DNA of 64,000 bases from Thioalkalivibrio paradoxus (lineage in GTDB: Bacteria > Pseudomonadota > Gammaproteobacteria > Ectothiorhodospirales > Ectothiorhodospiraceae). Positions 38,154 to 48,856 of the stretch are shown piece after piece (position 1 is the first letter of the stretch; each line of letters starts with the position of its first letter). The DNA is taken from positions 60,711-124,710 of the forward strand of contig JAABSC010000006.1 of NCBI GenBank assembly GCA_011390565.1, read 5' to 3'. The translations under genes were made by a program, and so were the position numbers. The notes below the pieces were generated by a model. That model was not told the DNA's origin. It saw only the letters and a program-made list of their open reading frames with translations, and did no database searches.

Positions 38154-38199
38154 TAATCTCTCATCCTGAAGTCATCCATTACCCTGGAGAAGTCCCGCA

Positions 38200-38397
38200 A
38201 TGAGCCTGAAACCTGTTGTAAATATGGGCACGATTGACCGTGTGCTGCGTAGCGTCGTCGGTGTGGTGCTGCTCGCACTGGTCTTCGTCGGCCCGCAGAC
38301 GCTCTGGGGCCTGCTCGGCATCGTGCCGCTCGCGACCGCAGTATCCGGCTGGTGCCCGGCCTACAGCCTGCTTGGAATGAATACCTGCAAGAGTTGA
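38200..38397 (+). CDS. DUF2892 (YgaP-like) inner membrane protein
   Basis: A 65-residue two-helix membrane protein with the DUF2892 pattern: VNMGTIDRVLRSVVGVVLL, then GLLGIVPLATAVSGWCPAYSLLGMNTC. In YgaP this membrane part is fused to a rhodanese; here it stands alone. The CP-x-Y-x-L-x-G-x-N-T-C motif keeps two cysteines. GGAGAAG precedes the ATG. Role unknown, often found with sulfur or thiol metabolism genes. Confidence 0.85.
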   Translation: MSLKPVVNMGTIDRVLRSVVGVVLLALVFVGPQTLWGLLGIVPLATAVSGWCPAYSLLGMNTCKS

Positions 38398-38540
38398 CCC
38401 AAGCCTGCGTCGAGTCCGGTTCGGCCACGCCATCCGCGGCGGGTGCAGCGGACGCCCGGGCTGCGCGACGCGGGCCCCGCTCGGTCTTCACCGGTCTTCC
38501 CGGCTATACTGGCACGCCCCTTCATCGCGCCTGATTCCCT

Positions 38541-41500
38541 ATGACCGAGCCCGCCCGTGACCCCCTGAACCCCGGGCGTCTTCCAACATCGGGTTTCGAA
38601 ACCTGGACCCGACTCGGCTTCAGCGCGTCCGTGCTCGCACTGGCACGTGCCGTTGGCGACTTCGCACATCCGCTGATCGTGATCACGGAGAGCACCGAAG
38701 CGGCCGATCAGTGTATCGCCGAGTGGTCCTTCTTCGCCGCCCAACTCGACCTTCCCGTACTGCGACTGCCGGACTGGGAGACCCTGCCGTTCGATGTGTT
38801 CTCACCGCATGAGGACATCGTCTCGGAGCGGCTGCGCACCCTGTACCGATTGCCCTCGCTAAGGCGCGGGCTGGTGGTGCTGCCGGTTTCAACGCTGATG
38901 CAGCGGCTGCCGCCGCGTCAGTGGCTGCAATCGGAGTGCCTGGTGCTCAAGGTCGGGCAACGCGCGGACCGGATCGAACTGCGCGAGGCCCTGGCCGGTG
39001 CCGGGTATCAGTCGGTACACCAGGTGCTGGGCCACGGCGAGTTCGCGATGCGCGGCGAGATCCTCGACATCTTTCCGATGGGTGCGGAACAACCGGTGCG
39101 CGTCGAATTCCTCGATGACGAGATCGACTCGCTCCGGTACTTCGACGCCGAGTCCCAGCGATCCACGGATCGTATCGAACAACTCGAGATCCTGCCCGGC
39201 CACGAATTCCCCCTCAACCCCGAATCGATCAAGGCGTTTCGAGGGCGCTACCGTGCGCGCTTCGCGGGCGATCCGTCCCGCCACACGGTCTATCGCGACG
39301 TGAGCGAAGGCCTTGCGCCGGCCGGCGTCGAATCATACCTGCCCCTGTTCTTCGACGGCCTTGAAACACTCTTCGAGTACTGTCCGGACGCACGGGTCGT
39401 TCAGTTCGGGGACATCGCCGGCGCGGCGGAGCGTTTCGCCAGTGAGATCCTCTCGCGGTTCGAACAATTGCGCCACCAGGTCGACCGCCCGCTGCTGCCT
39501 CCGTCCGACCTGTATCTCGACTCGGATTCGCTGGCGCAGGCGCTGGCCCAACGTTCCGGAATCGCGCTGGGATCCGGCACCGCTCCCCTGCCGCCCGGCC
39601 GCGGACGCACGCTCGAGTTTCACCGCGAGCCGCTCCCCTCCCTCGATCTCCAACCCGGCCGGGGAGAGAGCGCCGAGCGTCTCAAGACATTCATTCAGGC
39701 GCAGCCGCGTTTGCTGCTGACCGCGGAATCCGCCGGTCGTCGTGAGGCCCTCGCCACCCTGCTTCGTGAACAGGACCTCGTGCTTACACAGGTGGAGGAT
39801 TGGTCCGGGTTCCTGAGGGGTGATGCGGACATCATGCTGACAGTCGCCCCGGTGTCCGAAGGATTCCAGATTCCAGGGGCCTTCGCTGTGCTTCCGGAGT
39901 CGGCGCTGTTCGGCGCCCGGGCCCAGCAGTCCCGTCGTCGCGGCAAGCCCACGCGCGACGCCGATGCGGTCATCCAGAACCTCAATGATCTGCATATCGG
40001 TGCGCCCGTGGTGCACGAGGAGAATGGTGTCGGGCGCTATCTCGGGCTGCAGACCCTCACCATCAACGGCCAGCCCGCGGAGTTTCTCGCGCTCGAATAC
40101 GCCGATGCCGCGAAGCTCTATGTGCCGGTCTCCTCACTGCATCTGATCAGCCGCTACACCGGGGCCGACAGCGACCACGCACCCCTGCATCGCCTGGGCA
40201 GCGAACAATGGTCGAAGGCACGTCGAAAAGCCGCCGAGAAAGCTCGGGACGTGGCGGCCGAACTCCTTGAAATCCACGCGCGCCGCGCCGCCCGCAAAGG
40301 CACGGCATTCGAAATCGAAACGCCCGACTACCACGCCTTCGCGGCGGCCTTTCCGTTCGAAGAGACCGCGGACCAGGCCCAGGCGATCGGAGCGGTTCTC
40401 GACGACCTGGCGTCGCCGAAACCGATGGACCGCGTCGTTTGCGGGGACGTTGGATTCGGGAAGACCGAGGTTGCGATGCGCGCCGCCTTCGTCGCCGTGC
40501 AGAATCATCGCCAGGTGGTGGTGCTGGTCCCGACCACCCTGCTGGCACAGCAGCACCACCAGAATTTCAGCGACCGCTTCGCCGACTGGCCGGTGCGGAT
40601 CGAATCGCTGTCACGCTTCCGCAGCGCGCGTGACCAGGCCACCGTGCTCGAGGGCCTGGCGCAGGGCAAGATCGACATCGTGATCGGCACCCACAAGCTG
40701 TTGCAGGGCGGTCTCGAGTTCCGCAACCTCGGACTCGTGATCGTCGATGAAGAACAGCGCTTTGGTGTCCGGCACAAGGAAGCCCTGAAGAAGCTCCGGG
40801 CCGAGGTGGACATGCTCACGCTGACGGCCACACCGATCCCGCGCACGCTGAACATGGCGCTGGCGGGTCTGCGCGACCTGTCCATCATCGCAACGCCCCC
40901 ACGCGAGCGCCTCGCGATCAAGACCTTCGTGAACGAATGGAACGACGCCATCATCCAGGAGGCGTGCCTGCGCGAGATGCGGCGCGGCGGGCAGGTCTAC
41001 TTCCTGCACAATGAGGTCGACACCATCGTCCGCACCGCCGACCGCCTGCAGGCCATGCTGCCGGGTGCGCGCGTGGGCATCGCCCACGGCCAGATGCGCG
41101 AACGTGAACTCGAGCAGGTGATGCTCGACTTCTACCACCGGCGATTCAATATTCTCGTCTGCACCACAATCATCGAGACCGGTATCGATGTTCCCACGGC
41201 CAACACGATCATCATGAACCGCGCCGACAAGCTCGGGCTGGCCCAGATGCATCAGCTCCGTGGTCGCGTGGGGCGTTCGCATCATCGGGCCTACGCCTAT
41301 CTGCTGACGCCACCGCCAAAAGCGATGACGGCGGACGCTCGCAAACGCCTCGAAGCGCTTGCGTCACTCGAGGATCTGGGGGTTGGGTTCACCCTGGCCA
41401 GCCACGACCTGGAGATCCGTGGCGCAGGAGAACTGCTGGGCGCCGAACAGAGCGGGCAGATCCACGAGGTCGGTTTCGCCCTCTACAACGACCTGCTCAA

Positions 41501-42011
41501 CCGCGCCGTACACGCGCTGCGCTCAGGGCATCTGCCCGAACTGGACAGCCCGGGTGGTTCGGTCACCGAGGTCGAACTGGGTCTGCCGGCGCTGCTTCCG
41601 GAGAGTTACGTGCCCGACGTACACACCCGCCTGATTCTGTACAAACGCCTGGGCAGCGCTCCGGACGCCGAGGGCCTGCGGGATCTCGAGGTCGAGCTGA
41701 TCGACCGTTTCGGTCTGCTGCCCGAGCCCGCCCGCACGTTGATGGAAGCCACTCGTCTGCGCCTGAAGCTGATTCCGATGGGTATTCGCAAACTGGAGAT
41801 CGGCCCCGCCGGGGGCCGCTTCCTGTTCGGACCCGCACCCGAGATCGATGTCGGTGCCCTGATTCAGCTGGTGCAGTCGAATCCGAAGGCGTACCGTCTG
41901 GACGGCGACAAGGCGTTCCGGTTCCATGCGTCCCTGGAGACACTCGCCTCCAGGGTCCAGATGGTCGAACGCATTCTCAACCAGATCGCAGCCAAGCGCG
42001 AAGCTGCCTGA
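38541..42011 (+). CDS. mfd: Transcription-repair coupling factor
   Basis: A 1156-residue Mfd. The N-terminal UvrB-homology module (LPDWETLPFDVFSPHEDIVSERL...), the RNA polymerase-interacting domain (VVHEENGVGRYLGLQTLTING), the RecG-like SF2 translocase with DVGFGKTEVAMRAAFVAV (Walker A), VIVDEEQRFG (DEEQ box), TATPIPRTLNMAL and QLRGRVGRS (motif VI), and the C-terminal TRCF domain are in the normal order. It displaces stalled RNA polymerase and recruits UvrA. A TATACT -10-like box lies at 38505-38510, about 30 bases before the start. Confidence 0.97.
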   Translation: MTEPARDPLNPGRLPTSGFETWTRLGFSASVLALARAVGDFAHPLIVITESTEAADQCIAEWSFFAAQLDLPVLRLPDWETLPFDVFSPHEDIVSERLRTLYRLPSLRRGLVVLPVSTLMQRLPPRQWLQSECLVLKVGQRADRIELREALAGAGYQSVHQVLGHGEFAMRGEILDIFPMGAEQPVRVEFLDDEIDSLRYFDAESQRSTDRIEQLEILPGHEFPLNPESIKAFRGRYRARFAGDPSRHTVYRDVSEGLAPAGVESYLPLFFDGLETLFEYCPDARVVQFGDIAGAAERFASEILSRFEQLRHQVDRPLLPPSDLYLDSDSLAQALAQRSGIALGSGTAPLPPGRGRTLEFHREPLPSLDLQPGRGESAERLKTFIQAQPRLLLTAESAGRREALATLLREQDLVLTQVEDWSGFLRGDADIMLTVAPVSEGFQIPGAFAVLPESALFGARAQQSRRRGKPTRDADAVIQNLNDLHIGAPVVHEENGVGRYLGLQTLTINGQPAEFLALEYADAAKLYVPVSSLHLISRYTGADSDHAPLHRLGSEQWSKARRKAAEKARDVAAELLEIHARRAARKGTAFEIETPDYHAFAAAFPFEETADQAQAIGAVLDDLASPKPMDRVVCGDVGFGKTEVAMRAAFVAVQNHRQVVVLVPTTLLAQQHHQNFSDRFADWPVRIESLSRFRSARDQATVLEGLAQGKIDIVIGTHKLLQGGLEFRNLGLVIVDEEQRFGVRHKEALKKLRAEVDMLTLTATPIPRTLNMALAGLRDLSIIATPPRERLAIKTFVNEWNDAIIQEACLREMRRGGQVYFLHNEVDTIVRTADRLQAMLPGARVGIAHGQMRERELEQVMLDFYHRRFNILVCTTIIETGIDVPTANTIIMNRADKLGLAQMHQLRGRVGRSHHRAYAYLLTPPPKAMTADARKRLEALASLEDLGVGFTLASHDLEIRGAGELLGAEQSGQIHEVGFALYNDLLNRAVHALRSGHLPELDSPGGSVTEVELGLPALLPESYVPDVHTRLILYKRLGSAPDAEGLRDLEVELIDRFGLLPEPARTLMEATRLRLKLIPMGIRKLEIGPAGGRFLFGPAPEIDVGALIQLVQSNPKAYRLDGDKAFRFHASLETLASRVQMVERILNQIAAKREAA

Positions 42012-42020
42012 GGTTCATCC

Positions 42021-42737
42021 ATGCCCGATACCACCCCTGCACGCCGCAATTTTCTCCTGCGTCTTCTCGCCGCCCCGTTCCTCGGGTCCGCGCCGCTGGT
42101 CGCATGGGCACAGGTCGGGCAGGAATACCGCATCGAACTCGTGATCTTCGAACGCCTCGGATACGAGAGCCGCAGATTTCTCGAAACCACGGCCCGGCCG
42201 CTGGAACCGCCACTCTCGGGGTTCGGGATCGGCGAGGGACCGGTGCGCCCCTCGGATCGGGGGTTCGAACTCGAGCATGTGGTCGCCCGGGTCGAACAGT
42301 CCGGGCAGGGTCGGGTCCTGGCACGGCTGGCCTGGGATCAGGTCGGACGCGACTTTCGCTCGGCACCCTGGATCCGGATTCAGGAGGGACGTTACCTCGG
42401 CGAACGCATGGCCGAGCCCACGACCCCGGATCCGATTCAGCCTGGGCCGGTGATTCTGGCCCCGTTCGATCCGGAGCGGCAGCGCTACGAACTCGAGGGC
42501 CGGATTCGCGTCTGGGTCGGACAGTACCTGCACCTGGAGACCGACCTGATCTTCCACGCGCCACCCGCGTTGCCGGTCGCGGCAGCGGATCGGGGGGAAC
42601 ACGCGGAGTCGGTGGCCGGTGGATTCACCGCGGTGTCGGTGCGGGGAAGTCAGCGCATGAATTCCGGCGAAGACCTGTTCTACCTCGACCATCCGGTCGT
42701 GGGGATCATCGCACGGGTCACGCGCACCGGCGGCTAG
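42021..42737 (+). CDS. CsiV-like peptidoglycan-binding protein with Tat-type signal
   Basis: A 238-residue exported protein located directly after mfd, the usual place of csiV in gammaproteobacteria. Family features: YRIELVIFERLGYES after the signal, and the C-terminal LEGRIRVWVGQYLHLETDLIF and RMNSGEDLFYLDHPVVGIIARV strands. CsiV binds peptidoglycan and affects LD-transpeptidase regulation. The signal peptide is unusual: ARRNFLLRLLAAP has a twin-arginine motif, suggesting Tat export. Convergent with sppA. Confidence 0.8.
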   Translation: MPDTTPARRNFLLRLLAAPFLGSAPLVAWAQVGQEYRIELVIFERLGYESRRFLETTARPLEPPLSGFGIGEGPVRPSDRGFELEHVVARVEQSGQGRVLARLAWDQVGRDFRSAPWIRIQEGRYLGERMAEPTTPDPIQPGPVILAPFDPERQRYELEGRIRVWVGQYLHLETDLIFHAPPALPVAAADRGEHAESVAGGFTAVSVRGSQRMNSGEDLFYLDHPVVGIIARVTRTGG

Positions 42738-42764
42738 AACCGGACCCCGTTTTCCCTCCCTGCA

Positions 42765-43733
42765 TCAACGCCACTGCGGCGTGGACTGCCAGTTCAGGAT
42801 ACGGTTGCCGATCGACATCCCGAGGTCTTCCAGCAACAGCTGAAACGCCGTACGTTCCGGTTCGAATACCTTGATCCTGTCGATCCCGATCACATCCCGC
42901 GCCACCGAACGGTCGTCGCCCAGCCCGTCAATCAGCCCCAGGTCCACGGCGTCCGCTCCGGTCCATACGAGCCCGCTGAACAGATCGTCGTTGTCCTGCA
43001 GGCGATCACCGCGACCCGTGCGCACCACGTCGACGAACTGCTGGTGGACCTGCCCGATCACGTTCTGCACGTGCTGTACCTCGGCGTCCTCGAGCGGAAG
43101 GAAGGGATCCAGGAAGCCCTTGTTTTCCCCTGCAGTGAACAGTCTGCGTTCGATGCCCCACTTCTCCATCAACTCGACCAACCCGAAGCTGTCCAGCCGA
43201 ACCCCGATGGAACCGACGATGCTGGCCTTGTCGGCATAGATCTCGTCCGCGGCCACCGCGATGTAGTAGGCCCCCGAGGCACCGGCATCGGAGATCACCG
43301 CGTAGACCGGGACGTCCTCGTGTTTGGCGCGCAGCCGCTGAATCTCGTCATGGATAAGCCCCGACTGCACCGGACTGCCGCCACCGCTGTTGATCCGCAG
43401 CATCACCGCCCCGGTGGCATCGTCGGCAAACGCCCGGCGCAGCGTCTTGTTGATATCTTCTGCGTTCACGGTGGCGCCACTGGCGATCAGCCCGTCGAAA
43501 TCGATGGCCGCCACGTGCTGCTCCGGTTCCTTGTCCCGATCGAGCCAGTCCGAAAGGCCGAGATCCGCACCGCGCACGAGGAACAGAAGCGCAAACAGGT
43601 AGATGAAGACAAGCAGCTTGAAAAAGACGCTCCAGCGCCGCGCCCGGCGCTGTTCGGTCACCTGTGCATGCAGCAGTTTCTCCAGGGTCTCCCGTTCCCA
43701 CACGCTTTTATTCTCTTGATTCACGGCCTTCAT
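42765..43733 (-). CDS. sppA: Signal peptide peptidase SppA-type S49 serine protease
   Basis: A 322-residue short-form SppA/SohB-family membrane protease. One N-terminal helix (VFFKLLVFIYLFALLFLV), then the S49 domain with the Gly-rich LRINSGGGSPVQSG oxyanion segment, nucleophile serine in SDAGASGAYYIAVAADEIY and the lysine base in ADKASIVGSIGV. It degrades cleaved signal peptides in the inner membrane. The start is uncertain: ATG 43748, ATG 43733 and GTG 43724 are all in frame, and an AAGGGG lies too close to 43733 but ten bases from 43724. Confidence 0.88.
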   Translation of the reverse strand: MKAVNQENKSVWERETLEKLLHAQVTEQRRARRWSVFFKLLVFIYLFALLFLVRGADLGLSDWLDRDKEPEQHVAAIDFDGLIASGATVNAEDINKTLRRAFADDATGAVMLRINSGGGSPVQSGLIHDEIQRLRAKHEDVPVYAVISDAGASGAYYIAVAADEIYADKASIVGSIGVRLDSFGLVELMEKWGIERRLFTAGENKGFLDPFLPLEDAEVQHVQNVIGQVHQQFVDVVRTGRGDRLQDNDDLFSGLVWTGADAVDLGLIDGLGDDRSVARDVIGIDRIKVFEPERTAFQLLLEDLGMSIGNRILNWQSTPQWR

Positions 43734-43846
43734 TCCCCTTCGCATCATTAGATTTACCGGGCGCAACGCTCGCCGCCGATCCGGACGACGGATTCAAGGC
43801 TCCCGCGTACTCCACCCGCCAACGGACCCTGGGCCCGCAAAAAGAT

Positions 43847-44524
43847 TCAGTGTTTGCCGAGAGACAGCAGCGCCGGCAGTTCGGACAGCGTCTCGATGAG
43901 TGCCGCCGGTCGACAGGATTGCAGCCGCGCGGCGTCGTGCACACCATGCGTGACGCCGATACCTCGCACCGCGAGGTTGTTCGCCATCTCGAGGTCATAA
44001 ACGCTGTCGCCCACCATGACGGCGTCATCCGGCGCCACGCCGAGCCGGCCGAGCACGTGCTCCAGCATACCCGGATGCGGTTTCGAAGGATGTTCGTCAG
44101 CGGTGGCCGTGGCATCGAAGAATCGCGCGAGGCCGGTCGTGGCCAGCGCCTCATCCAACCCGCGGCGCGACTTTCCCGTCGCAATACCCAGAAGATATCC
44201 CCGGGCGGCCAATTCCGAGAGCACGGCCTCGGCCTCGTCAAACAACGGGGTGGGGGTGACATCGATCTCGAGATAATAGCGGCGGTAGGCCTGCGTGAAC
44301 GCCGCCACGAAGCCGTCGTCGACGCCCGGGTAGAGCGTAAGCGTGGCCTCCCGCACGCCCAATCCGATGATGTCGCGCATCTGATCATCGCTACGCGGGT
44401 CGGCGCCCAGATCGGCGCGGGCCCGCTGGAGGCAGTGAACGATCCGTCCGACGGAATCCATCAAGGTTCCATCCCAGTCGAAGACGATCGCCGCGAGGGC
44501 ACCGGGCCGGCTGTTCGGGATCAA
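43847..44524 (-). CDS. HAD-superfamily hydrolase (phosphoglycolate phosphatase-like)
   Basis: A 225-residue HAD-IA phosphatase: motif I VFDWDGTLMDS (nucleophile and general acid aspartates), motif II GIATGKSRRG, motif III Lys in PSKPHPGML and motif IV VMVGDSVYDLEMA. The alpha-helical cap lies between motifs I and II, as in Gph. Substrate is not predictable. The start is TTG 44524 with GGGAGG upstream, overlapping the rluC stop; this rluC-HAD-sppA order is common in gammaproteobacteria. Confidence 0.88.
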   Translation of the reverse strand: MIPNSRPGALAAIVFDWDGTLMDSVGRIVHCLQRARADLGADPRSDDQMRDIIGLGVREATLTLYPGVDDGFVAAFTQAYRRYYLEIDVTPTPLFDEAEAVLSELAARGYLLGIATGKSRRGLDEALATTGLARFFDATATADEHPSKPHPGMLEHVLGRLGVAPDDAVMVGDSVYDLEMANNLAVRGIGVTHGVHDAARLQSCRPAALIETLSELPALLSLGKH

Positions 44525-45480
44525 TCCGCGCCTCCCGCGAGCATCTCGAGTACTTGCTGCAACTCCGCCGGCAGGGGTGACGAGAAGATCTGCTCCTCGC
44601 CCCGCCAGTCCGTGAAGCGCAAGGCCTGCGCGTGCAGAAACATCCGCCGGAGACCCAGGCTGCGGGCCAGCCGGTTGGCCTCCGCATCCCCGTATTCGTG
44701 ATCGCCCGCCACGGGATGTCCCAAAGCCTGGCCGTGCACGCGAATCTGATGGGTGCGGCCCGTCCCGATGTCGACCTCCATCAGGCTGAACCGGTTAAAG
44801 ACGTCGAGCGGGGTGAACAGGCTGGTCGCCGCGCGCGGACGTGCCCCCTCGTCCACCCCGATTCCCGCGCGCATGTGCCGTCTCCCCTCTTCCCGGCCAC
44901 TGGCGACGGGCAGATCGCACCGGACCCCGGGGCCCTCCCAGCGCCCAACCACGAGCGCGAGGTACCGCTTCTGTACCCGACCATCGCGCAGCGCCTGATG
45001 GAACGCCATGAGCGCCCTCCGCGTCTTGGTCAGCACAAGACAGCCGCTGGTCTCGCGGTCCAGCCGGTGGCCGAGTTCCAGCCCCGGACCGGTCCGCAGT
45101 TCACGCATCGCTTCGATCACCCCGAACGCGAGCCCGCTGCCGCCATGCACCGCGAGCCCGGCGGGCTTGTCCAAAATCAGGTAATCCTCGTCCTCGAACA
45201 GGATGGCGCCGCGCAGGAGCCGCAGCACCCCCTCGGGCACCTTGGCCGGACCGTCGCTTACGGAACCGCGAAGCGGGGGAACGCGCACGTCCTGGCCGGC
45301 AACCAGACGCTGTTCCACCTTTGCGCGCTTGCCGTTCACCCGCACCGCACCCTTGCGCACCAGACGGTACACCAGGCTGCGCGGAATCCCTTTCAGGTGC
45401 CGAAGCAGAAAGTTGTCGAGGCGCTGTCCCTCGGAGGTTTCCGGCACGGAAAGGACCTGGGGCCCATCATGTTCGCTCAT
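44521..45480 (-). CDS. rluC: 23S rRNA pseudouridine synthase RluC
   Basis: A 319-residue RluA-type synthase with an N-terminal S4 domain (RLDNFLLRHLKGIPRSLVYRLVRKGAVRVNG in sequence) and the catalytic motif GHRLDRETSGCLVLTKT, whose aspartate attacks the uridine. The C-terminal GTGRTHQIRVHGQALGHPV motif is also present. RluC modifies 23S positions 955, 2504 and 2580 in E. coli. It is divergent from rne, the arrangement typical of gammaproteobacteria. Confidence 0.93.
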   Translation of the reverse strand: MSEHDGPQVLSVPETSEGQRLDNFLLRHLKGIPRSLVYRLVRKGAVRVNGKRAKVEQRLVAGQDVRVPPLRGSVSDGPAKVPEGVLRLLRGAILFEDEDYLILDKPAGLAVHGGSGLAFGVIEAMRELRTGPGLELGHRLDRETSGCLVLTKTRRALMAFHQALRDGRVQKRYLALVVGRWEGPGVRCDLPVASGREEGRRHMRAGIGVDEGARPRAATSLFTPLDVFNRFSLMEVDIGTGRTHQIRVHGQALGHPVAGDHEYGDAEANRLARSLGLRRMFLHAQALRFTDWRGEEQIFSSPLPAELQQVLEMLAGGAD

Positions 45481-45598
45481 GACGGGATGCTACCGCATGG
45501 AACGCTTCCTCGAAATGGACATGCCCTCAAATGCTCGACGGTGAACGGTCGCGTTTCCCGCCGGAGATGAACAATACGGTTCAAGTCCATGCAATCGC

Positions 45599-45627
45599 TT
45601 GCCCGCCATGGGCTTTTAGCCTACATT
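45599..45627 (+). promoter_or_regulatory. Candidate sigma70 promoter of rne with a long leader
   Basis: TTGCCC (-35) and TACATT (-10) are separated by exactly 17 bases. Initiation would fall near 45634, giving an untranslated leader of about 295 bases before the rne ATG at 45929. The rest of the 448-base rluC-rne gap holds no gene I can support. In E. coli the rne leader mediates feedback control by RNase E cleavage; a similar role here is inference. Confidence 0.5.
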
Positions 45628-45928
45628 GGCGGCCGGTAGCCCGCGTAAGTTCTCGCGGCATCCCCCTGAATTAGCCACCGGCATGGCCGTCGGCCGGCCG
45701 GCACCGCTGCACATGCGAAAGTGATACCCATTCTTACAACCCAGTCCTGTCTTCCCCTCAAGCGAGCTTGCGACCATATGTTGGCGCTGGTTCTGGTGAA
45801 TCCCTGGCTCTGCGCCCTCCTGCCCCCAAGCAGGTGGGCGCGGTCGCGCCCGCAGGATTCCGGAACCCCATGCGCACCGTGCGCCTGCGCGCCCGGGCAA
45901 GACCGGGACGCCTATACGAGTTCACCCC

Positions 45929-48853
45929 ATGAAACGAATTCTCATCAATGCGACGCAGCCCGAAGAGCTGCGCGTGGCGATGGTCGATGGCCAGCGCCTG
46001 TACGACCTTGATATCGAGCTACCGTCCCGCGAACGAAAGAAAGCCAACATCTACAAGGCCCGGATCACCCGGGTCGAGCCCAGCCTCGAGGCCGTTTTCG
46101 TCAACTTTGGCGCCGAACGGCACGGGTTCCTTCCGTTCAAGGAAATCGCCCGTTCCGCGGTCGGCGCTCCCGAGGACACCGATCGCCCGATTCGCGAGTT
46201 CCTGAAAGAAGGCCTGCAACTCCTGGTGCAGGTGGAAAAGGAAGAGCGCGGCAACAAGGGCGCGGCCCTGACCACCTACATCAGCCTGGCCGGCCGCTAT
46301 CTGGTCCTCATGCCCAACAACCCGCGCGCGGGTGGCGTGTCCCGCCGGATCGAGGGCGAGGACCGCGCGGAGCTGCGTGAGGCCCTGGCAGACCTGAACA
46401 TTCCCGACGGCATGGGCGTGATTGCCCGCACTGCGGGGGTCGGCCGCACCACCGAGGAACTGCAGTGGGACCTCGACTACATGACGGCCCTCTGGCAGGC
46501 GATCCTCGAGGCATCGGACGAGGCCCAGGCGCCTGCACTGATCCATCAGGAAAGCAACGTCATCATCCGGGCGTTGCGCGACCACATGCGCAACGACGTA
46601 GGCGAGGTGGTCATCGACGACGAGACCGTGTACCGCCAGGCGCTCGAGTTCGTCGAGCGGGTGATGCCGAACAGTCTGCGCAAGATCAAGAAATACTCGG
46701 ACCCGATTCCCCTGTTCAACCGGTATCAGATCGAGAGTCAGATCGAGAGTGCCTTCGACCGTGATGTGGCGCTGCCCTCGGGCGGAGCCCTGGTCATCGA
46801 CCACACCGAAGCCCTGATCTCCATCGACGTGAACTCGGCCCGCTCCACCAAGGGCGGCGATATCGAGGAGACCGCGTTCCACACCAACCTGGAAGCCGCC
46901 GACGAGGCCGCGCGCCAGTTGCGCATCCGGGATCTGGGCGGTCTGATCGTGATCGATTTCATCGACATGAGTTCGAACAAGCATCAGCGAGAGGTTGAAA
47001 ACCGCCTGCGCCAGGCGCTGGAAATGGACCGTGCGCGGGTGCAGGTTGGTCGCATCAGCCGTTTCGGACTGCTCGAGATGTCGCGCCAGCGGCTGCGCTC
47101 CTCGCTCGGCGAATCCAGTCAGATCACGTGTCCGCGGTGCATGGGGCACGGCCAGGTGCGCAGTGTCGAATCGCTGTCGCTGTCCATCCTCCGGCTCATC
47201 GAGGAAGCGGCGATGAAGGACCGCACTGGACTCGTGCTCGCGCATGTACCGGTGGATGTCGGCACATTCCTGTTGAACGAGAAGCGTGAATCCCTCACGG
47301 ACATCGAGGACCGCCACGACGTCGATATCAGCATTCTGCCCAATCCCCAGCTGCTGACCCCCCACTTTGAGGTCCGCCGCGTTCGCGATGACGGCAAGGA
47401 CGACGATATCGGCGGGAAGGTGTCGTACCAACTCGTCGAGGAGACGATCGGCGAAGACGCCATCCCGGAACACGAACACCGGGGCAAACCGGAACGCCCG
47501 CTGGTCCAGGGCGTAGCCCCACAGGCGCCGGTTCCGGTACCGACCCCCGCTGCCGAAATCCAGAGCGCCGTTCCCGCTCCGGCACCGGTCGCACAACCGG
47601 GTTTCTTCGCCCGGATATGGAGTTCCCTGTTCCCCGCCACACGCACTTCCAGCGCCGACGAAACCGCCACGGAGACCGCTTCCGAGTCTGGTGGAACCAC
47701 TGCACGGCAGCAACAGGAGACCCGTCGCACCGGAGAATCCAGGGCCAACGGTGATCGGCGCAGAGGCCGGCGCGGCGGCCGTACCCGCAAGGATACGGGC
47801 GACGAGAGTGCCGACAAGACCACCCGCAGTCCCGAGCGCGGCGCACGCCAGGAGAAAACCGACCGGACCCCCGCCGGCAGTGAAGCGGCGGTCGAAAAGG
47901 CCGGCTCGAGTCCGGAACCCGCGACCACCGAAGCCGGTGGTCCCGCGTCCGGGCGCGAAGGTAGCGAAGGCGCGGCCGGTGAAGAGACACGCACGCGCAG
48001 CCGACGCTCACGCCGCGGTGGACGTCGTCGTGGTCGGCGTTCTTCCGCAGGACAGGGACAGGAAACCGAGTCCGAAAACGGCTCGACCACCTCGACCCCG
48101 GAGGAGAAAGAGGCCGACACGAAGACTGCACCGCCCACCCCATCGGCGCGCAGCGACGAATCCGCCGTTGCGGCCGCATCAGCCGGCAGCGCGCTGGCGG
48201 TTGCAGGTGCGAGTCGAGTTCCCGCGGAGATTCCGGGCCAAACCGTTCACGTGACCCACCCCACGCCCGACGCCGATGCGGAAGCCCGCCAGCGCGAGGC
48301 TCGTGCCGCCCTGGCGCGCATGGCCGCCTCGACCCCGGAAGACGCGCCCGAGCCGGCCACCTCCTCCGAAGGCACCGCCGAAACCGAAGCCCCATCTTCA
48401 CCCGTTTCGGAACCCGCCCCACCCAAGGTCGAGGCATCGGAACCGTCTCCGGTGGAAGAAACCCAACCCGCCCCCCATGCCCCGGCCGCCTCCGCTGACC
48501 CGGCGACCGAGGACGAGTCGATATCCGTGGCCGCGCCGGAGGGAGCCAACGGTGACGGTGAACCTGCAGCCGCGGAAGCCGTATCGCCAAAGACCAAGGC
48601 CAAACGCCCCCGCAGACCACGAAAGCCCCGCACCAACCCGAAGGCGGCTGCAGCGGGGACCGAGAACTCCACTGAAGCGCCCTCCTCGGAGGCCCCGGCA
48701 ACCGCCGACGGATCCGGCACGGATGATGTGGCCAGCCCGCGCAAATCGCAGCGTCGTGCACCCCGCGCCGCCGCGTCCGCCGAGGAGGCTCCGTCCGGCC
48801 CGGAACCGGAAGCTCCGGCCAAGGAACCGGTCCGGGAAGATACCGGAAGCTGA
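45929..48853 (+). CDS. rne: Ribonuclease E
   Basis: A 974-residue endoribonuclease. The catalytic N-half starts [21 protein letters not shown] and has the S1 domain, the 5'-sensor region, catalytic Asp300 (ISIDVNSAR) and Asp343 (VIDFIDM), and the zinc-link C401PRC404. From about residue 510 the sequence is a disordered, Ala/Pro/Glu-rich scaffold with arginine-rich patches ([35 protein letters not shown]) likely to bind RNA and degradosome partners. It processes rRNA, tRNA and mRNA. The start lacks a strong ribosome site. Confidence 0.96.
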   Translation: MKRILINATQPEELRVAMVDGQRLYDLDIELPSRERKKANIYKARITRVEPSLEAVFVNFGAERHGFLPFKEIARSAVGAPEDTDRPIREFLKEGLQLLVQVEKEERGNKGAALTTYISLAGRYLVLMPNNPRAGGVSRRIEGEDRAELREALADLNIPDGMGVIARTAGVGRTTEELQWDLDYMTALWQAILEASDEAQAPALIHQESNVIIRALRDHMRNDVGEVVIDDETVYRQALEFVERVMPNSLRKIKKYSDPIPLFNRYQIESQIESAFDRDVALPSGGALVIDHTEALISIDVNSARSTKGGDIEETAFHTNLEAADEAARQLRIRDLGGLIVIDFIDMSSNKHQREVENRLRQALEMDRARVQVGRISRFGLLEMSRQRLRSSLGESSQITCPRCMGHGQVRSVESLSLSILRLIEEAAMKDRTGLVLAHVPVDVGTFLLNEKRESLTDIEDRHDVDISILPNPQLLTPHFEVRRVRDDGKDDDIGGKVSYQLVEETIGEDAIPEHEHRGKPERPLVQGVAPQAPVPVPTPAAEIQSAVPAPAPVAQPGFFARIWSSLFPATRTSSADETATETASESGGTTARQQQETRRTGESRANGDRRRGRRGGRTRKDTGDESADKTTRSPERGARQEKTDRTPAGSEAAVEKAGSSPEPATTEAGGPASGREGSEGAAGEETRTRSRRSRRGGRRRGRRSSAGQGQETESENGSTTSTPEEKEADTKTAPPTPSARSDESAVAAASAGSALAVAGASRVPAEIPGQTVHVTHPTPDADAEARQREARAALARMAASTPEDAPEPATSSEGTAETEAPSSPVSEPAPPKVEASEPSPVEETQPAPHAPAASADPATEDESISVAAPEGANGDGEPAAAEAVSPKTKAKRPRRPRKPRTNPKAAAAGTENSTEAPSSEAPATADGSGTDDVASPRKSQRRAPRAAASAEEAPSGPEPEAPAKEPVREDTGS

Positions 48854-48856
48854 AGC

